Positions 1 through 7,780 of a DNA stretch of 64,000 nucleotides are shown here, in pieces. This DNA is from Bosea sp. (in: a-proteobacteria) (GTDB taxonomy: Bacteria > Pseudomonadota > Alphaproteobacteria > Rhizobiales > Beijerinckiaceae): assembly GCF_023953965.1 (NCBI RefSeq), contig NZ_JAMLIX010000002.1, forward strand, positions 124,001 to 188,000, read 5' to 3'. The notes under the pieces are model-generated. The model saw nothing but the letters and a program-made list of their open reading frames with translations, was not told the origin of the DNA and did not search any database. Position 1 is the stretch's first letter. Every line of letters starts with the position of its first letter. The translations under genes and the position numbers were made by a program.

Positions 1-300
1 GAGGTCGTCGGCTCGATCCAGAACATCGCCGAGCGCATGAACGCCATCGAGAAATTCGCCAATTCGGTCGCCACCTCGATCGAGCAGCAGGCCATCGCGA
101 CTGGCGAGATCGCGAGCGGGGTCGCCATGGCGAGCTCCTCGGCGCTCTCGGTGTCGAGCGATCTGAGCGTGCTCGCCGACAGCGTCGAGGAGACGGGCCG
201 CTCGGCCGAGCAGGTGCGCGGCGCGGCCGGCGAGGTCGCCGACCAGGCCCAGCGCCTCGATTCGACGGTGGATCAGTTCCTGCGCAACGTCGCCGCCTGA
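1..300 (+). CDS. Methyl-accepting chemotaxis protein, C-terminal end (partial)
   Basis: The reading frame is open from the first base, so the gene begins upstream of the window. The visible 99 codons carry the pattern SIEQQAIATGEIA, which matches the end of the MCP cytoplasmic signalling domain (usually IEEQ..AT.EIA). A heptad-rich alpha-helical tail follows, with repeated Ala, Ser and Val. Such receptors relay ligand sensing to CheA/CheW. The sensor part is missing, so the ligand cannot be guessed. No C-terminal CheR-binding pentapeptide is visible. The gene converges on sodB, with a hairpin terminator between them. Confidence 0.85.
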   Translation, partial: EVVGSIQNIAERMNAIEKFANSVATSIEQQAIATGEIASGVAMASSSALSVSSDLSVLADSVEETGRSAEQVRGAAGEVADQAQRLDSTVDQFLRNVAA

Positions 301-321
301 GCGCGGCACTGGCGAAGCCAT

Positions 322-349
322 AAAAAAACGGGGCCGCGAGGCCCCGTTT
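322..349 (-). terminator. Rho-independent terminator after sodB
   Basis: A perfect 10-bp inverted repeat (326-335 with 340-349) closes on a GCGA loop. It is flanked at 322-328 by seven A residues, which read as a U-tract on the minus strand. It therefore fits as the sodB terminator. On the plus strand only three T residues end the stem, so termination of the chemotaxis gene would be weaker. Confidence 0.85.
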
Positions 350-370
350 CCGTATCCGTTTTCCGCCGGC

Positions 371-967
371 TCACTTGGCGGCGGCATGCAGCTCCGCGAC
401 GTAGTCCCAGTTCACCAGGCTTTCGAGGAACGCCTTGAGATAGTCCGGGCGGCGGTTGCGGTAGTCGATGTAGTAGGAGTGCTCCCAGACGTCGACGCCG
501 AGGATCGGGGTGGCGCCGTGGACCAGCGGGTTCTCGCCGTTGGGGGTCTTGCTGACGGAAAGCTTGCCGCCCTTGACCTCGAGCCAGGCCCAGCCGGAGC
601 CGAACTGTCCGGCGCCGGCGGCGATGAAGTCTTCCTTGAACTTGTCGACCGAGCCGAAGGCGTCGACGATCGCCTTCTCCAGCGCGCCGGGGATCTTGCC
701 GCCGCCGTTCGGCTTCATCCATTTCCAGAAGTGGAGATGGTTGTAGTGCTGGCCGGCATTGTTGAAGACGGCGGCGTTCTTGCCGTAGGAGCCCTTGACG
801 ATATCCTCGAGCGACTTGCCCTCGAATTCCGTGCCTTTGATGGCGTTGTTGCCGTTGTTCACATAGGCAAGGTGGTGCTTGTCGTGATGGTACTCGAGCG
901 TCTCCTTCGACATGAAGGGCTGGAGGGCATCATGGGCGTAGGGAAGATCGGGAAGGGTAAAGGACAT
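371..967 (-). CDS. sodB: Superoxide dismutase, Fe/Mn family
   Basis: This 198-residue protein converts superoxide to H2O2 and O2 in the cytoplasm. The metal ligands are readable as His27 (in YHHDKHH), His77 (AGQHYNH), Asp159 and His163 (DVWEHSYY). Gln73 lies in the position that carries the active-site Gln in iron enzymes, so the Fe-type is more likely, though some alphaproteobacterial enzymes accept either metal. I chose the ATG at 967 because an AGGAG ribosome site lies just upstream and family members start with a similar MxFxLPxLPY. The longer frame up to 1048 adds a non-conserved Arg-rich stretch. There is no signal peptide. Confidence 0.95.
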   Translation of the reverse strand: MSFTLPDLPYAHDALQPFMSKETLEYHHDKHHLAYVNNGNNAIKGTEFEGKSLEDIVKGSYGKNAAVFNNAGQHYNHLHFWKWMKPNGGGKIPGALEKAIVDAFGSVDKFKEDFIAAGAGQFGSGWAWLEVKGGKLSVSKTPNGENPLVHGATPILGVDVWEHSYYIDYRNRRPDYLKAFLESLVNWDYVAELHAAAK

Positions 968-1257
968 GCGCCTCTCCTCGGGCTTGTGAAATCGCTTGAA
1001 TGAGAATGGCCTGCCGCTGGGGCAGGCGGAGCCGCGGGGCCCTGCCATTCCTCATGATAGTTAAGCGCCCCGGCGCCGGCCGACAACCGCTCCTGCCGCG
1101 AAATGCGCATGTCGCCTCGACAGGTCGCCGCAATCGCGTCAGATTGCGCAGCCTTTGAGCCGCTTCGACTGGAAACCCTCCCTTCTTCAATGCGTTGGAT
1201 GGCGACGTGGCGCCCGCTTCACTCCGGCGCCGGCGCTGCCCTGCCGAGGATACGGAT

Positions 1258-2325
1258 TTGATCGCGATTTTTACCGTTCTGGGTCTGCTTCTGTTCGGCG
1301 GCGGCGCCTGGGCCATCTATGACGGCTGGCCCTATCTGGTGCTCGAGCGCGGCTTCACCCAGGTCATCATCGGCTCGATCGCGAGCGGCACCGGCCTGAT
1401 CATGCTTGCGTTCGCCTGGGTGCTGAAGCAGGTCGGCGCGCTCCGGCGGGCGTTGGCGGAGGTGGTCGCGGCCGGCGCTGAAGCCTCGCTGCCGGCCGCG
1501 CCGCCGCAACCCGACCCGTCGCTTGCGCTCGCCGGCGCCGTGGCGACGGGCGCCCTGGCCGAGGCTGCGCCGCCGCCGGTGCCGGCCGAGGCGGCCCCGC
1601 CCTCCGGGGACAGGGACCTGTTCGGCGCCCTCGTCGCGCAGAACCTCGAGGAGCCGGAGCCGGCCGTCGAGAGCGAGCCTGCCGCGACCGAGGCGATCGA
1701 ACCGCTGCCCGACATGTTCGACGCGGCGCCGGAACCGGAACCTCCCGTCGAGATCGCGGCGGAAAGCCACGAGCCCGCCGAGACGGCGGCCGGCGACATC
1801 GACGGGCAGGACGAGTTCAGCGCCCTGCGCGAGAGCCTGGCTGGGCATCTGGAGGAAACGGAACCGGTGCGCGAGGACGGGCGCATCGAGCCCTCCTTCT
1901 CGCCGGAGCCGGATCCCTTCGCCGCGGCGGAAGACTGGATGGACCGCCGCGAGCCCCGGCTCGATCTCCCGCCCTCCGACGAGCCGGCTCCCGCCGCGGC
2001 GCCGGCCCCGCCCTGGCCGCCGCGGACCGAGGCTCCCGCCTTCGACGCCCCGGCGGACGAGCCGGAAGCGGAACCGCTCCCCGAGGTGGCGGAGGAGCCG
2101 GTCGAGGAGGTGGCGCAGCCCGCTGTCGCGGAGGTGCCGCCCGAGCCTGCTCCGGCGGCTTCCGACGAGGGCGTCATCGGCGCCTATCAGGTCGGCGACG
2201 CGCATTTCACGCTCTATGCCGACGGCTCGATCCGGGCGCGGACGCCGGATGGCGAATACAGCTTCGCCTCGATGGACGAGCTGAAGGTCTATCTCGCCAG
2301 CGAGAAAAGCCGGCTGGGCGCCTGA
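1258..2325 (+). CDS. Membrane-anchored acidic Pro/Ala/Glu-rich protein, unknown function
   Basis: I do not recognise a named family. From the proposed TTG start at 1258 (GAGGA upstream; an alternative start at 1195 adds an Arg-rich stretch) the protein has about 355 residues. Two hydrophobic segments (about 2-22 and 35-55) form an N-terminal hairpin. About 230 residues dominated by Ala, Pro and Glu follow and look disordered. A compact C-terminal end of about 45 residues contains the pattern FTLYADGSI..RTPDGEYSF. The layout suggests an inner-membrane anchor with a low-complexity linker and a small cytoplasmic domain. It is transcribed divergently from sodB. Confidence 0.65.
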   Translation: MIAIFTVLGLLLFGGGAWAIYDGWPYLVLERGFTQVIIGSIASGTGLIMLAFAWVLKQVGALRRALAEVVAAGAEASLPAAPPQPDPSLALAGAVATGALAEAAPPPVPAEAAPPSGDRDLFGALVAQNLEEPEPAVESEPAATEAIEPLPDMFDAAPEPEPPVEIAAESHEPAETAAGDIDGQDEFSALRESLAGHLEETEPVREDGRIEPSFSPEPDPFAAAEDWMDRREPRLDLPPSDEPAPAAAPAPPWPPRTEAPAFDAPADEPEAEPLPEVAEEPVEEVAQPAVAEVPPEPAPAASDEGVIGAYQVGDAHFTLYADGSIRARTPDGEYSFASMDELKVYLASEKSRLGA

Positions 2326-2332
2326 GCGCGCT

Positions 2333-2433
2333 CTGGAGCAATTCCGCGATTCTCCAAATCGCGGAATTGCTCCAGATCTTTGTTCTATTGCATTTTCTTC
2401 ACGCGAACCGGTGTCCACTTCGCTCGAAAATGC
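2333..2433 (-). repeat. Composite extragenic palindromic element, family B copy 1
   Basis: Two hairpins stand side by side between convergent genes. The first is a perfect 19-bp inverted repeat (2333-2351 with 2357-2375). The second lies at about 2389-2433 with ends GCATTTTC and GAAAATGC. The same two-hairpin unit, more diverged, occurs inverted at 12847-12950. The element abuts the ptrB stop codon at 2434-2436. The long stem may also end transcription from either side. Confidence 0.8.
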
Positions 2434-4578
2434 CTAGCCCCAGCCTTCGCTCACCGTTTGGATGGCGAAGGCATAGGCCAGCGCCGTCTCCTTCAGCGAA
2501 TCGAAGCGCCCGGCCGCCCCGCCATGGCCGGCCTCCATGTTGGTGTGCAGCAGGATGGGACCGCCGCCGGTCATGGTCGCGCGTAAGCGTGCGACCCATT
2601 TCGCCGGCTCCCAATAGGTCACGCGCGGATCGGTCAGCCCGCCCATGGCGAGGATCGGCGGATAGGCCTGGGCGGTGACGTTGTCATAGGGCGAATAGCT
2701 GCGGATGGTCGCGAAGGCTTTCGGATCGCGGATCGGATCGCCCCATTCCGGCCATTCCGGCGGCGTCAGCGGCAGGGTGTCGTCCAGGATCGTGTTGAGC
2801 ACGTCGACGAAGGGCACCTCGGCGACGATGCCGGCGAACAGCTCCGGCGCCATGTTGGCGACCGCGCCCATCAGCATCCCGCCGGCGCTGCCCCCTTCCG
2901 CGACGATGCGCCCGCGCGCGGTGAAGCCGGCGTCGGTCAGCGCGCCCGCGGCGGCGATGAAATCGGTGAAGGTATTGCGCTTGTTCTCGCGCTTGCCGTC
3001 GAGATACCAGCCCCAGCCCTTGTCGGTGCCGCCGCGCACATGGGCGATCGCATAGACGAAGCCGCGATCGACAAGGCTGAGCGGCCGCGTCCGGAACGAG
3101 GCCGACATCGCGGAGCCGTAGGAGCCGTAGCCGTAGAGCAGGCAGGGCGCGCTGCCGTCGAGCGCAAGCTCGGCCCGGTGCAGGATCGAGATCGGAACGC
3201 GCTCGCCGTCCGGCGCCGTGGCGAAGATCCGCCGCACGCGATAGGCCGCCGGGTCGTGGCCGGAGGGGATCTCCTGCCGCTTCAGCAGCGTCCGCGCGCC
3301 GGCGGCGAGGTCGTAGTCGTAGGTTTCGGTCGGCCGCGCCATCGAGGCATAGATGAAGCGCAGCGTATCGGTCTCGAATTCGAAGCCCGGATTGAGACCG
3401 AGCCCATAGGCTTCCTCGTCGAAGGCGATGCTGCTCTCCGCTCCGCCGGCGAGATCGCGGATGACGATGCGCGGCAGCCCCTCCTCGCGCTCCAGCCGGA
3501 TCAGCCGCCCCCTCAGGCACAGATGATCGAGGATGAGGCGCCCTTGCTTGTGCGCGACGAGGTCGCGCCAGTTCGCCGGACCCGGCGCATCGACCGGCGC
3601 GGTCACGATCTTGAAGTCCTCGGCGCCGTCGGCATTGGTCAGGATCGCGAAGACGTCGCCATGGTGCTCCAGGCTGTACTGGCGCCCCTCCTGGCGGGGC
3701 GCGACCGTGACGGGCTTCGCTTCCGCCTGGCCGAGGTCGAGGATGCGCGTCTCCGAGGTCTCGTGGTCGCTGATCGTGATCAGGAGGAAGCGGCCGGACT
3801 GGGTCTTGTCGATATCGACGAACATGCCGGCATCGGCTTCCTCGTGCAGCGGCTCGTCGGCCTCGGCGGGCTCGCCGAGGCGGTGGCGCTTGACGCGCGA
3901 GGGGCGATGGTCGGCATCGAGCGCGACATAGAAGAACGAGCGCGAATCGCTCGCCCATACGATCTCGCCCGTGGTGTCCGCGACGCGGTCGGGCAGGTCG
4001 GCGCCGCTCTCCAGATCGCGGACGCGGATCGCGTACAGTTCGGAGCCGGCCTCGTCGGCGCTCCAGCCGAGCAGGCGGTGGTCGGGGCTGTGGGCCGCGT
4101 CGCCGAGATCGAAGAAATCCCGGCCCGCGGCGAGCGCGTCGGCGTCGAGCATGATCTCCTCGCCCCCCCGGCGGCCCCGGCCGCCGCTGCGCGGCTTGCG
4201 GCAGATCAGCGCGTGCTCGGCGCCCTTGCGGTAGCGTGAATAATAGAGGAACGGCCCGTCCGGCTGCGGGACGCTGGCATCGTCCTCCTTGATCCGGCCG
4301 CGCATCTCCCTGACCAACTCCTTCTGCAAGGCCCGCGTCGGCGCCATCAGAGCCTTGCAATAGGCGTTTTCCGCATCGAGATAGCCGCGGATATCGGCCG
4401 GCAGGGCCTTGGGCTTGCGCAGCACCTCCTTCCAGTTCGCGGCGCGCAGCCAGCCGTAATCGTCGCGAAGCGTGACACCGTGGACCTGTCTCTCGGTGGT
4501 CCGGATCTCGGCGCTGGGCGGCGCTGGCGGCCGGCGCGTGCGGGCGCTCCGGGAAGCGTGATCCTGGTCCGGGCGCAT
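2434..4578 (-). CDS. ptrB: Oligopeptidase B-type S9 serine peptidase
   Basis: The 714-residue protein belongs to the prolyl oligopeptidase family S9A and should cleave short peptides after basic residues in the cytoplasm. An N-terminal beta-propeller domain (about 30-430) is followed by the alpha/beta hydrolase domain. The triad is readable as Ser about 561 in GGSAGGM, Asp about 650 in LTDPRV and His about 685 in EAGHGG. The motif GYGSYG is also present. The ATG at 4578 is preceded by GGAG and gives a family-typical length; the longer frame to 4644 adds an unsupported Cys-rich leader. Unusually for the family, the first 30 residues are Arg/Pro-rich. Oligopeptidase B is preferred over prolyl oligopeptidase from overall sequence character, not from a specificity test. 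Confidence 0.9.
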   Translation of the reverse strand: MRPDQDHASRSARTRRPPAPPSAEIRTTERQVHGVTLRDDYGWLRAANWKEVLRKPKALPADIRGYLDAENAYCKALMAPTRALQKELVREMRGRIKEDDASVPQPDGPFLYYSRYRKGAEHALICRKPRSGGRGRRGGEEIMLDADALAAGRDFFDLGDAAHSPDHRLLGWSADEAGSELYAIRVRDLESGADLPDRVADTTGEIVWASDSRSFFYVALDADHRPSRVKRHRLGEPAEADEPLHEEADAGMFVDIDKTQSGRFLLITISDHETSETRILDLGQAEAKPVTVAPRQEGRQYSLEHHGDVFAILTNADGAEDFKIVTAPVDAPGPANWRDLVAHKQGRLILDHLCLRGRLIRLEREEGLPRIVIRDLAGGAESSIAFDEEAYGLGLNPGFEFETDTLRFIYASMARPTETYDYDLAAGARTLLKRQEIPSGHDPAAYRVRRIFATAPDGERVPISILHRAELALDGSAPCLLYGYGSYGSAMSASFRTRPLSLVDRGFVYAIAHVRGGTDKGWGWYLDGKRENKRNTFTDFIAAAGALTDAGFTARGRIVAEGGSAGGMLMGAVANMAPELFAGIVAEVPFVDVLNTILDDTLPLTPPEWPEWGDPIRDPKAFATIRSYSPYDNVTAQAYPPILAMGGLTDPRVTYWEPAKWVARLRATMTGGGPILLHTNMEAGHGGAAGRFDSLKETALAYAFAIQTVSEGWG

Positions 4579-4917
4579 GGCGGTCTCCGTGGCTGGATGC
4601 CGACAGGTAGAGGCGCAGCGAACAGCTTGCAAGACATGCCGCAAGACGCGGTGCCGGCCTCGGCTTTGATTTCAGCGCCAACGCAATGCAGCATCCGGAC
4701 GATGAATTGTTGAGCTTTGAAGGGTTCGATTATTGGGAATTGCTGGCTTGCGTAACTAAACAGTATCGACTACAGGCATATCGTGATCAACCCGCGTTGT
4801 CCGATTCTGGTGCCGGTGGTGCTTGACCATTACCGGCAGGATAGAGCTAGGTTATCGGAAAGAGGCGGTTGACGATCAGTGCGGAACGTCACCAAGAACG
4901 ATAAGGAGAACATCGCC
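4579..4917 (+). promoter_or_regulatory. Divergent intergenic region between ptrB and mucR
   Basis: These 339 bases hold no credible reading frame. The part from about 4690 to 4860 is richer in A/T than the neighbouring genes and should contain the promoter of mucR. MucR homologues commonly repress their own gene by binding AT-rich DNA, so autoregulation is likely, but I cannot point to a specific operator. A TTGACC hexamer near 4824 could be a -35 box without a convincing partner. Confidence 0.4.
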
Positions 4918-5334
4918 ATGACCGAAAACGAAGGAGCGGATTTCATTGGGCTGACGGCGGATATCGTCTCCGCCTACGTTTCCAATAACTCCGTGCCCGC
5001 CTCCGACCTGCCGGCGCTGATCAATGAAGTGCATTCGGCGTTGAGCCGCGTCATCGACGGCGCCGCCCCGGTGGTCCAGGTCGAGGCCCCAAAGCCCGCC
5101 ATTCCCGTGAAGAAGTCGATCACGGCCGATTATCTGATCTGCCTCGAGGACGGGAAGAAGTTCAAGTCGCTGAAGCGCCACCTGCGCACGCAGTACAACA
5201 TGTCGCCCGAGCAGTATCGCGAGAAGTGGGGCCTGCCGCCGGATTATCCGATGGTCGCGCCGAACTATGCCGAGGCGCGCTCGCAGCTCGCCAAGAAGAT
5301 GGGCCTGGGCCAGCAGCGCCGCAAGCGCCGCTGA
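4918..5334 (+). CDS. mucR: MucR/Ros family transcriptional regulator
   Basis: The 138-residue protein is a Ros/MucR DNA-binding regulator, a class that controls exopolysaccharide, motility and cell-cycle genes in Hyphomicrobiales. The N-terminal half (MTENE..FIGLTADIVSAYVSNN) is the conserved oligomerisation part. The C-terminal half has CLEDGKKFKSLKRHL, then YREKWGLP and YAEARSQLAKKMGLG. ATG 4918 is chosen because AAGGAG lies nine bases upstream. Of the four Ros zinc ligands, the equivalents here are Cys75, Asp78, His88 and Gln92/Tyr93, so the last is missing. A hairpin terminator follows at 5423. The gene stands alone. Confidence 0.95.
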   Translation: MTENEGADFIGLTADIVSAYVSNNSVPASDLPALINEVHSALSRVIDGAAPVVQVEAPKPAIPVKKSITADYLICLEDGKKFKSLKRHLRTQYNMSPEQYREKWGLPPDYPMVAPNYAEARSQLAKKMGLGQQRRKRR

Positions 5335-5422
5335 CCGCGCCGTCCGGCGCAAAGGCGTCCGACTGGGCTGGATCGCCACACCGCCTCCCGGGAGCGCATG
5401 GCGATCCGGATCTGCCGACCTC

Positions 5423-5457
5423 GACAAAGGCCGCCGATGACCTCGGCGGCTTTTGTC
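5423..5457 (+). terminator. Terminator hairpin downstream of mucR
   Basis: Arms of 15 bases (5423-5437 and 5443-5457) pair with one G-T wobble around a short loop. TTTTG lies within the right arm. It lies 88 bases after the mucR stop and before the AT-rich promoter of the next unit. Confidence 0.7.
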
Positions 5458-5518
5458 TTGCGCCCCTGTTTGCTTTGCGCCCCTGGCGGAAGGGGCGGTG
5501 ATAAGCGCATCTTCCGGC

Positions 5519-5545
5519 TTGCCAATTTGGATATAAGAATATAAT
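5519..5545 (+). promoter_or_regulatory. Candidate sigma-70-type promoter of the DnaA-like gene
   Basis: TTGCCA (5519-5524) and a perfect TATAAT (5540-5545) are 15 bases apart. The spacing is short but the -10 box is exceptional in this GC-rich window. The surrounding 70 bases are strikingly AT-rich compared with everything around them. Confidence 0.55.
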
Positions 5546-5547
5546 CC

Positions 5548-5589
5548 TATGTTCCATGCCGTTTTAATATGCATGGGCATAGGAACATA
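5548..5589 (+). promoter_or_regulatory. Inverted repeat overlapping the transcription start and ribosome site
   Basis: TATGTTCCATGCC (5548-5560) pairs with GGCAT-A-GGAACATA (5576-5589), a 13-bp inverted repeat with one bulged base. The left arm begins just after the TATAAT box. The right arm contains AGGA (5581-5584), the likely ribosome binding site for the ATG at 5592. It could be an operator or an RNA hairpin that hides the ribosome site. Confidence 0.55.
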
Positions 5590-5591
5590 TC

Positions 5592-5960
5592 ATGAACAAA
5601 ATCGAGGACCAAACGCAAATCGCCCTGCGCGCGGCGGCTGGCGCGCGCCTGGCGGAGGCGGCGAGCGTGGCTGCGGCGCGCGTTCCGCTCGCCGGTCTGC
5701 GCGCCGCGAACCGGGGCCGCAGGCCGATCGCGCTGGCGCGCCAGACGGCGATGTATCTCGCCCATGTCGTCTTCGGCCTCAGCCTGACCCGCGTCGGGAT
5801 CTGCTTCGGCCGGGACCGCACGACCGTCCGCCACGCCTGCGCCCTGATCGAGGACCGCCGCGACGATCCCCGCCTCGAATTCGGCCTCACCGCGCTGGAG
5901 GCCGCGTTGCTCGCCACCATGGCGAGACTGGCGCAGCAGCCTGCGGAGGCCGGCCGATGA
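5592..5960 (+). CDS. Stand-alone DnaA domain IV-like DNA-binding protein
   Basis: The 122-residue protein lacks the AAA+ ATPase of DnaA. Residues about 45-92 (RPIALARQTAMYLAHVV.. then SLTRVGICFGRDRTTVRHAC) closely follow the DnaA C-terminal helix-turn-helix signature RQ.AMYLA..L....L..IG..FGGRDHTTV.HAC. One Gly is missing before RD, and the His of RDHTT is Arg, so its target may differ from the DnaA box. It should bind DNA as a regulator or replication modulator; that is inference. Its TGA overlaps the ATG of the next gene (ATGA), indicating an operon. Similar short proteins occur widely in Hyphomicrobiales, to my knowledge without an assigned function. Confidence 0.8.
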   Translation: MNKIEDQTQIALRAAAGARLAEAASVAAARVPLAGLRAANRGRRPIALARQTAMYLAHVVFGLSLTRVGICFGRDRTTVRHACALIEDRRDDPRLEFGLTALEAALLATMARLAQQPAEAGR

Positions 5961-6730
5961 GCGCGCGCACGCAACACGGCGAACGCGACCGGCTCCTGAA
6001 GCACCTCGCCGGGCCCGGATGCCACGCCCGTCTCTCGCCGCTCGGCTGCGGCCGCATCGCGCTCTACCGGACGGTGAACGGCACGAGCCTCGGCGCCGGT
6101 CATGTGACGGCCGGGACGGTGCAGGCCCTGCTGGCCGAGGGGCTCGTCGCCTGGTCGGGGGAGGGGGCGGCGGCCCGGCTTGGCCTCGTGGCAGAAGCGC
6201 CGGCTGCGCCTGCCGCCGAGACGGCGCGCGCACCGGCCATGGATGACCGCGAAAGCCCGCTGCTCTGGCTGCACCGCCGGCGGGACAAGGACGGCAGGCC
6301 CCAGATCAGCGATGCGGAGTTCGCTGCCGGCGAGCGCTTCCGGGCCGATATCACGCTCGCCGGGATGCTGCCGCGCACGACGATGAACTGGGATGCGGCG
6401 CTCACCCCGGACGAGGCCAGGGCGGGGCCGCGCGACGTCGCCGGATCCTCCGATACGGCGCTTGCCGCGCGCCAGCGCGTCAGGCAGGCCTGCGACCGGC
6501 TGGGGCCCGAGCTGTCGGGCCTCGCGATCGATGTCTGCGGCTTCCTCAAGGGGCTCGACCGCGTCGAGACGGAGCGGCGCTGGCCGCCGCGCTCGGCCAA
6601 GGTCGTGCTGCGCGTCGCGCTTGCCGCGCTCGTCGCGCATTACGGCCTGGATCGGCCCGCCCGCCCGCCCGGCCTGCGCGGCTGGCAGGCGGAGGGCGCC
6701 CGGCCGAGCGCATTTCCGCCGCCGGCTTGA
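5957..6730 (+). CDS. DUF6456 domain protein, translationally coupled to the DnaA-like gene
   Basis: The 257-residue protein starts at the ATG overlapping the previous stop codon (ATGA at 5957-5960). The N-terminal part (about 1-80) looks like a small winged-helix fold (LLKHLAGPGCHARLS...TVQALLAEGLV). A Pro/Ala linker follows. The C-terminal half has the DUF6456 pattern AGERFRADI, then CFLKGL..VE..R.WP.RSAKVVLR.AL..L..HYG (seen as VCGFLKGLDRVETERRWP). Function is unknown. Sharing an operon with a DnaA-type DNA-binding protein suggests a joint regulatory role. The next gene, sufE, converges from the other strand eight bases away. Confidence 0.75.
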   Translation: MSARTQHGERDRLLKHLAGPGCHARLSPLGCGRIALYRTVNGTSLGAGHVTAGTVQALLAEGLVAWSGEGAAARLGLVAEAPAAPAAETARAPAMDDRESPLLWLHRRRDKDGRPQISDAEFAAGERFRADITLAGMLPRTTMNWDAALTPDEARAGPRDVAGSSDTALAARQRVRQACDRLGPELSGLAIDVCGFLKGLDRVETERRWPPRSAKVVLRVALAALVAHYGLDRPARPPGLRGWQAEGARPSAFPPPA

Positions 6731-6737
6731 GCCCGAG

Positions 6738-7166
6738 TCAGGCGGCGGCCGCGGCCTCGGCGTCGCGCTTGATCCGGTCGATCATCGCGCGCACACCGTT
6801 CGAGCGCTGGGGCGTGAGATGGGCGGCGAGCCCGAGGCGCTCATAGATGGCGAAGGCGTCGGTGGCGAGGATCTCAGCGGCCTCGCGGCCCGAGAAGATC
6901 GCCAGCGCCAGCGCCACCAGCCCGCGCACGATATGGGCGTCGCTGTCGCCGACGAAACGCAGCCGGGTCTGCGGCCCGCTGCCGCCTTCGCGATGCGAGA
7001 CGAGCCAGACCTGGCTCGCGCAGCCGCGCACCTTGTTGGCGTCGACATGCGCTTCCTCCGGCAGGGGCTGGAGGCTCTTGCCGAGCTCGATCAGGTAGCG
7101 GTAGCGATCGTCCCACTCGTCGAGCAGTTCGAAATTCGCGACGATGTCGTCGAGGCTTGTCGTCAT
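6738..7166 (-). CDS. sufE: SufE family sulfur-acceptor protein for Fe-S assembly
   Basis: SufE takes persulfide sulfur from the desulfurase SufS and passes it to the SUF scaffold. The 142-residue protein contains VRGCASQVW with the acceptor Cys49, close to the position known in E. coli SufE. The N-terminal pattern DDI..NFELLDEWDDRYRYLIELGK is typical of the family. ATG 7166 fits the family start; the frame extends to 7202 without conservation. No suf genes are adjacent, as is usual for sufE in this order. Confidence 0.93.
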   Translation of the reverse strand: MTTSLDDIVANFELLDEWDDRYRYLIELGKSLQPLPEEAHVDANKVRGCASQVWLVSHREGGSGPQTRLRFVGDSDAHIVRGLVALALAIFSGREAAEILATDAFAIYERLGLAAHLTPQRSNGVRAMIDRIKRDAEAAAAA

Positions 7167-7206
7167 GACCGGCCTCTTCCCGCGATTGCGGCAGGGCGTC
7201 AAGCGT

Positions 7207-7464
7207 TCAGCGCGGTATGGCCTGCTTGCCCGCCACGGCCACCGCCGCGGCGCTCAGGATGCGCTCGCGCATCGCAGGGTCCATCCCCGCCAGGATCTCG
7301 GCTGCCTCGCGGGCTGCGGTGAGGCTCGCCGCCACCCCGCGCGCCTGGGAGCGGACGGCCTCGGCCGCCCGCGGCGAGGCGGCATCGTCCGGCTTGCCGC
7401 TGTGAACCGGCGAATTCACGGCGATCAGGCCGATGATAGCGATCTTTCGCAGCAGATGGCCCAT
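7207..7464 (-). CDS. Small exported or membrane-anchored protein, unknown
   Basis: The 85-residue protein begins MGHLLRKIAIIGLIAVNSP, a likely signal sequence or anchor. A polar Ala-rich helix follows, with two similar stretches (AAREAAEILAGMDPAMRERILSAA). Small exported proteins called DUF5330 lie upstream of sufE in related bacteria, and this may be a diverged member; I cannot confirm that. It lies 40 bases upstream of sufE on the same strand and could be co-transcribed with it. Confidence 0.5.
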   Translation of the reverse strand: MGHLLRKIAIIGLIAVNSPVHSGKPDDAASPRAAEAVRSQARGVAASLTAAREAAEILAGMDPAMRERILSAAAVAVAGKQAIPR

Positions 7465-7780
7465 TCTGGTCTCCGTCGCCGGCGCCTTCTGGCGTGCCTC
7501 AGGAAGAACCCTACGCCACGATCCGGAAAAATCGCGTCATTCCGAACGCTCAAATGCGAGTCGAATGCCACCGCCGATCTTCAGCTTCCATTCACCTTGC
7601 CGCGAACATCGGCGCGGCTGCGGACATTCCGGCGAATTTGAATAACATCATGAAAAATAAATAGAAAATCAGAATTAGGAGGTGATTCCCCCGTTTCACC
7701 GCCCGGCGCCTTAAGCCCCGCTTAAACCGGCCGTGGCGTGATGTCCGAGCGGCTGGGGGTCCTCCGCGAGAGTATGGGCG
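7465..7780. other. Divergent intergenic region before the DivJ-like kinase gene
   Basis: These 316 bases separate the small exported protein and the kinase. The stretch 7636-7680 is very AT-rich and likely holds promoter elements. AGGAGGTGAT at 7677-7686 is a ten-base perfect complement to the 16S anti-Shine-Dalgarno region but has no start codon at the right distance on the plus strand. No convincing gene is present. Confidence 0.4.

Noticed and set aside
984..1010. A Fur- or Irr-like site upstream of sodB (GAATGAGAATGG)
   Set aside because: The match to known iron boxes is too weak and only one half-site is present.
7592..7699. A 35-codon minus-strand frame with a hydrophobic centre
   Set aside because: It starts at a GTG with no good ribosome site, uses codons unlike its neighbours, and lies in an AT-rich promoter-like gap.
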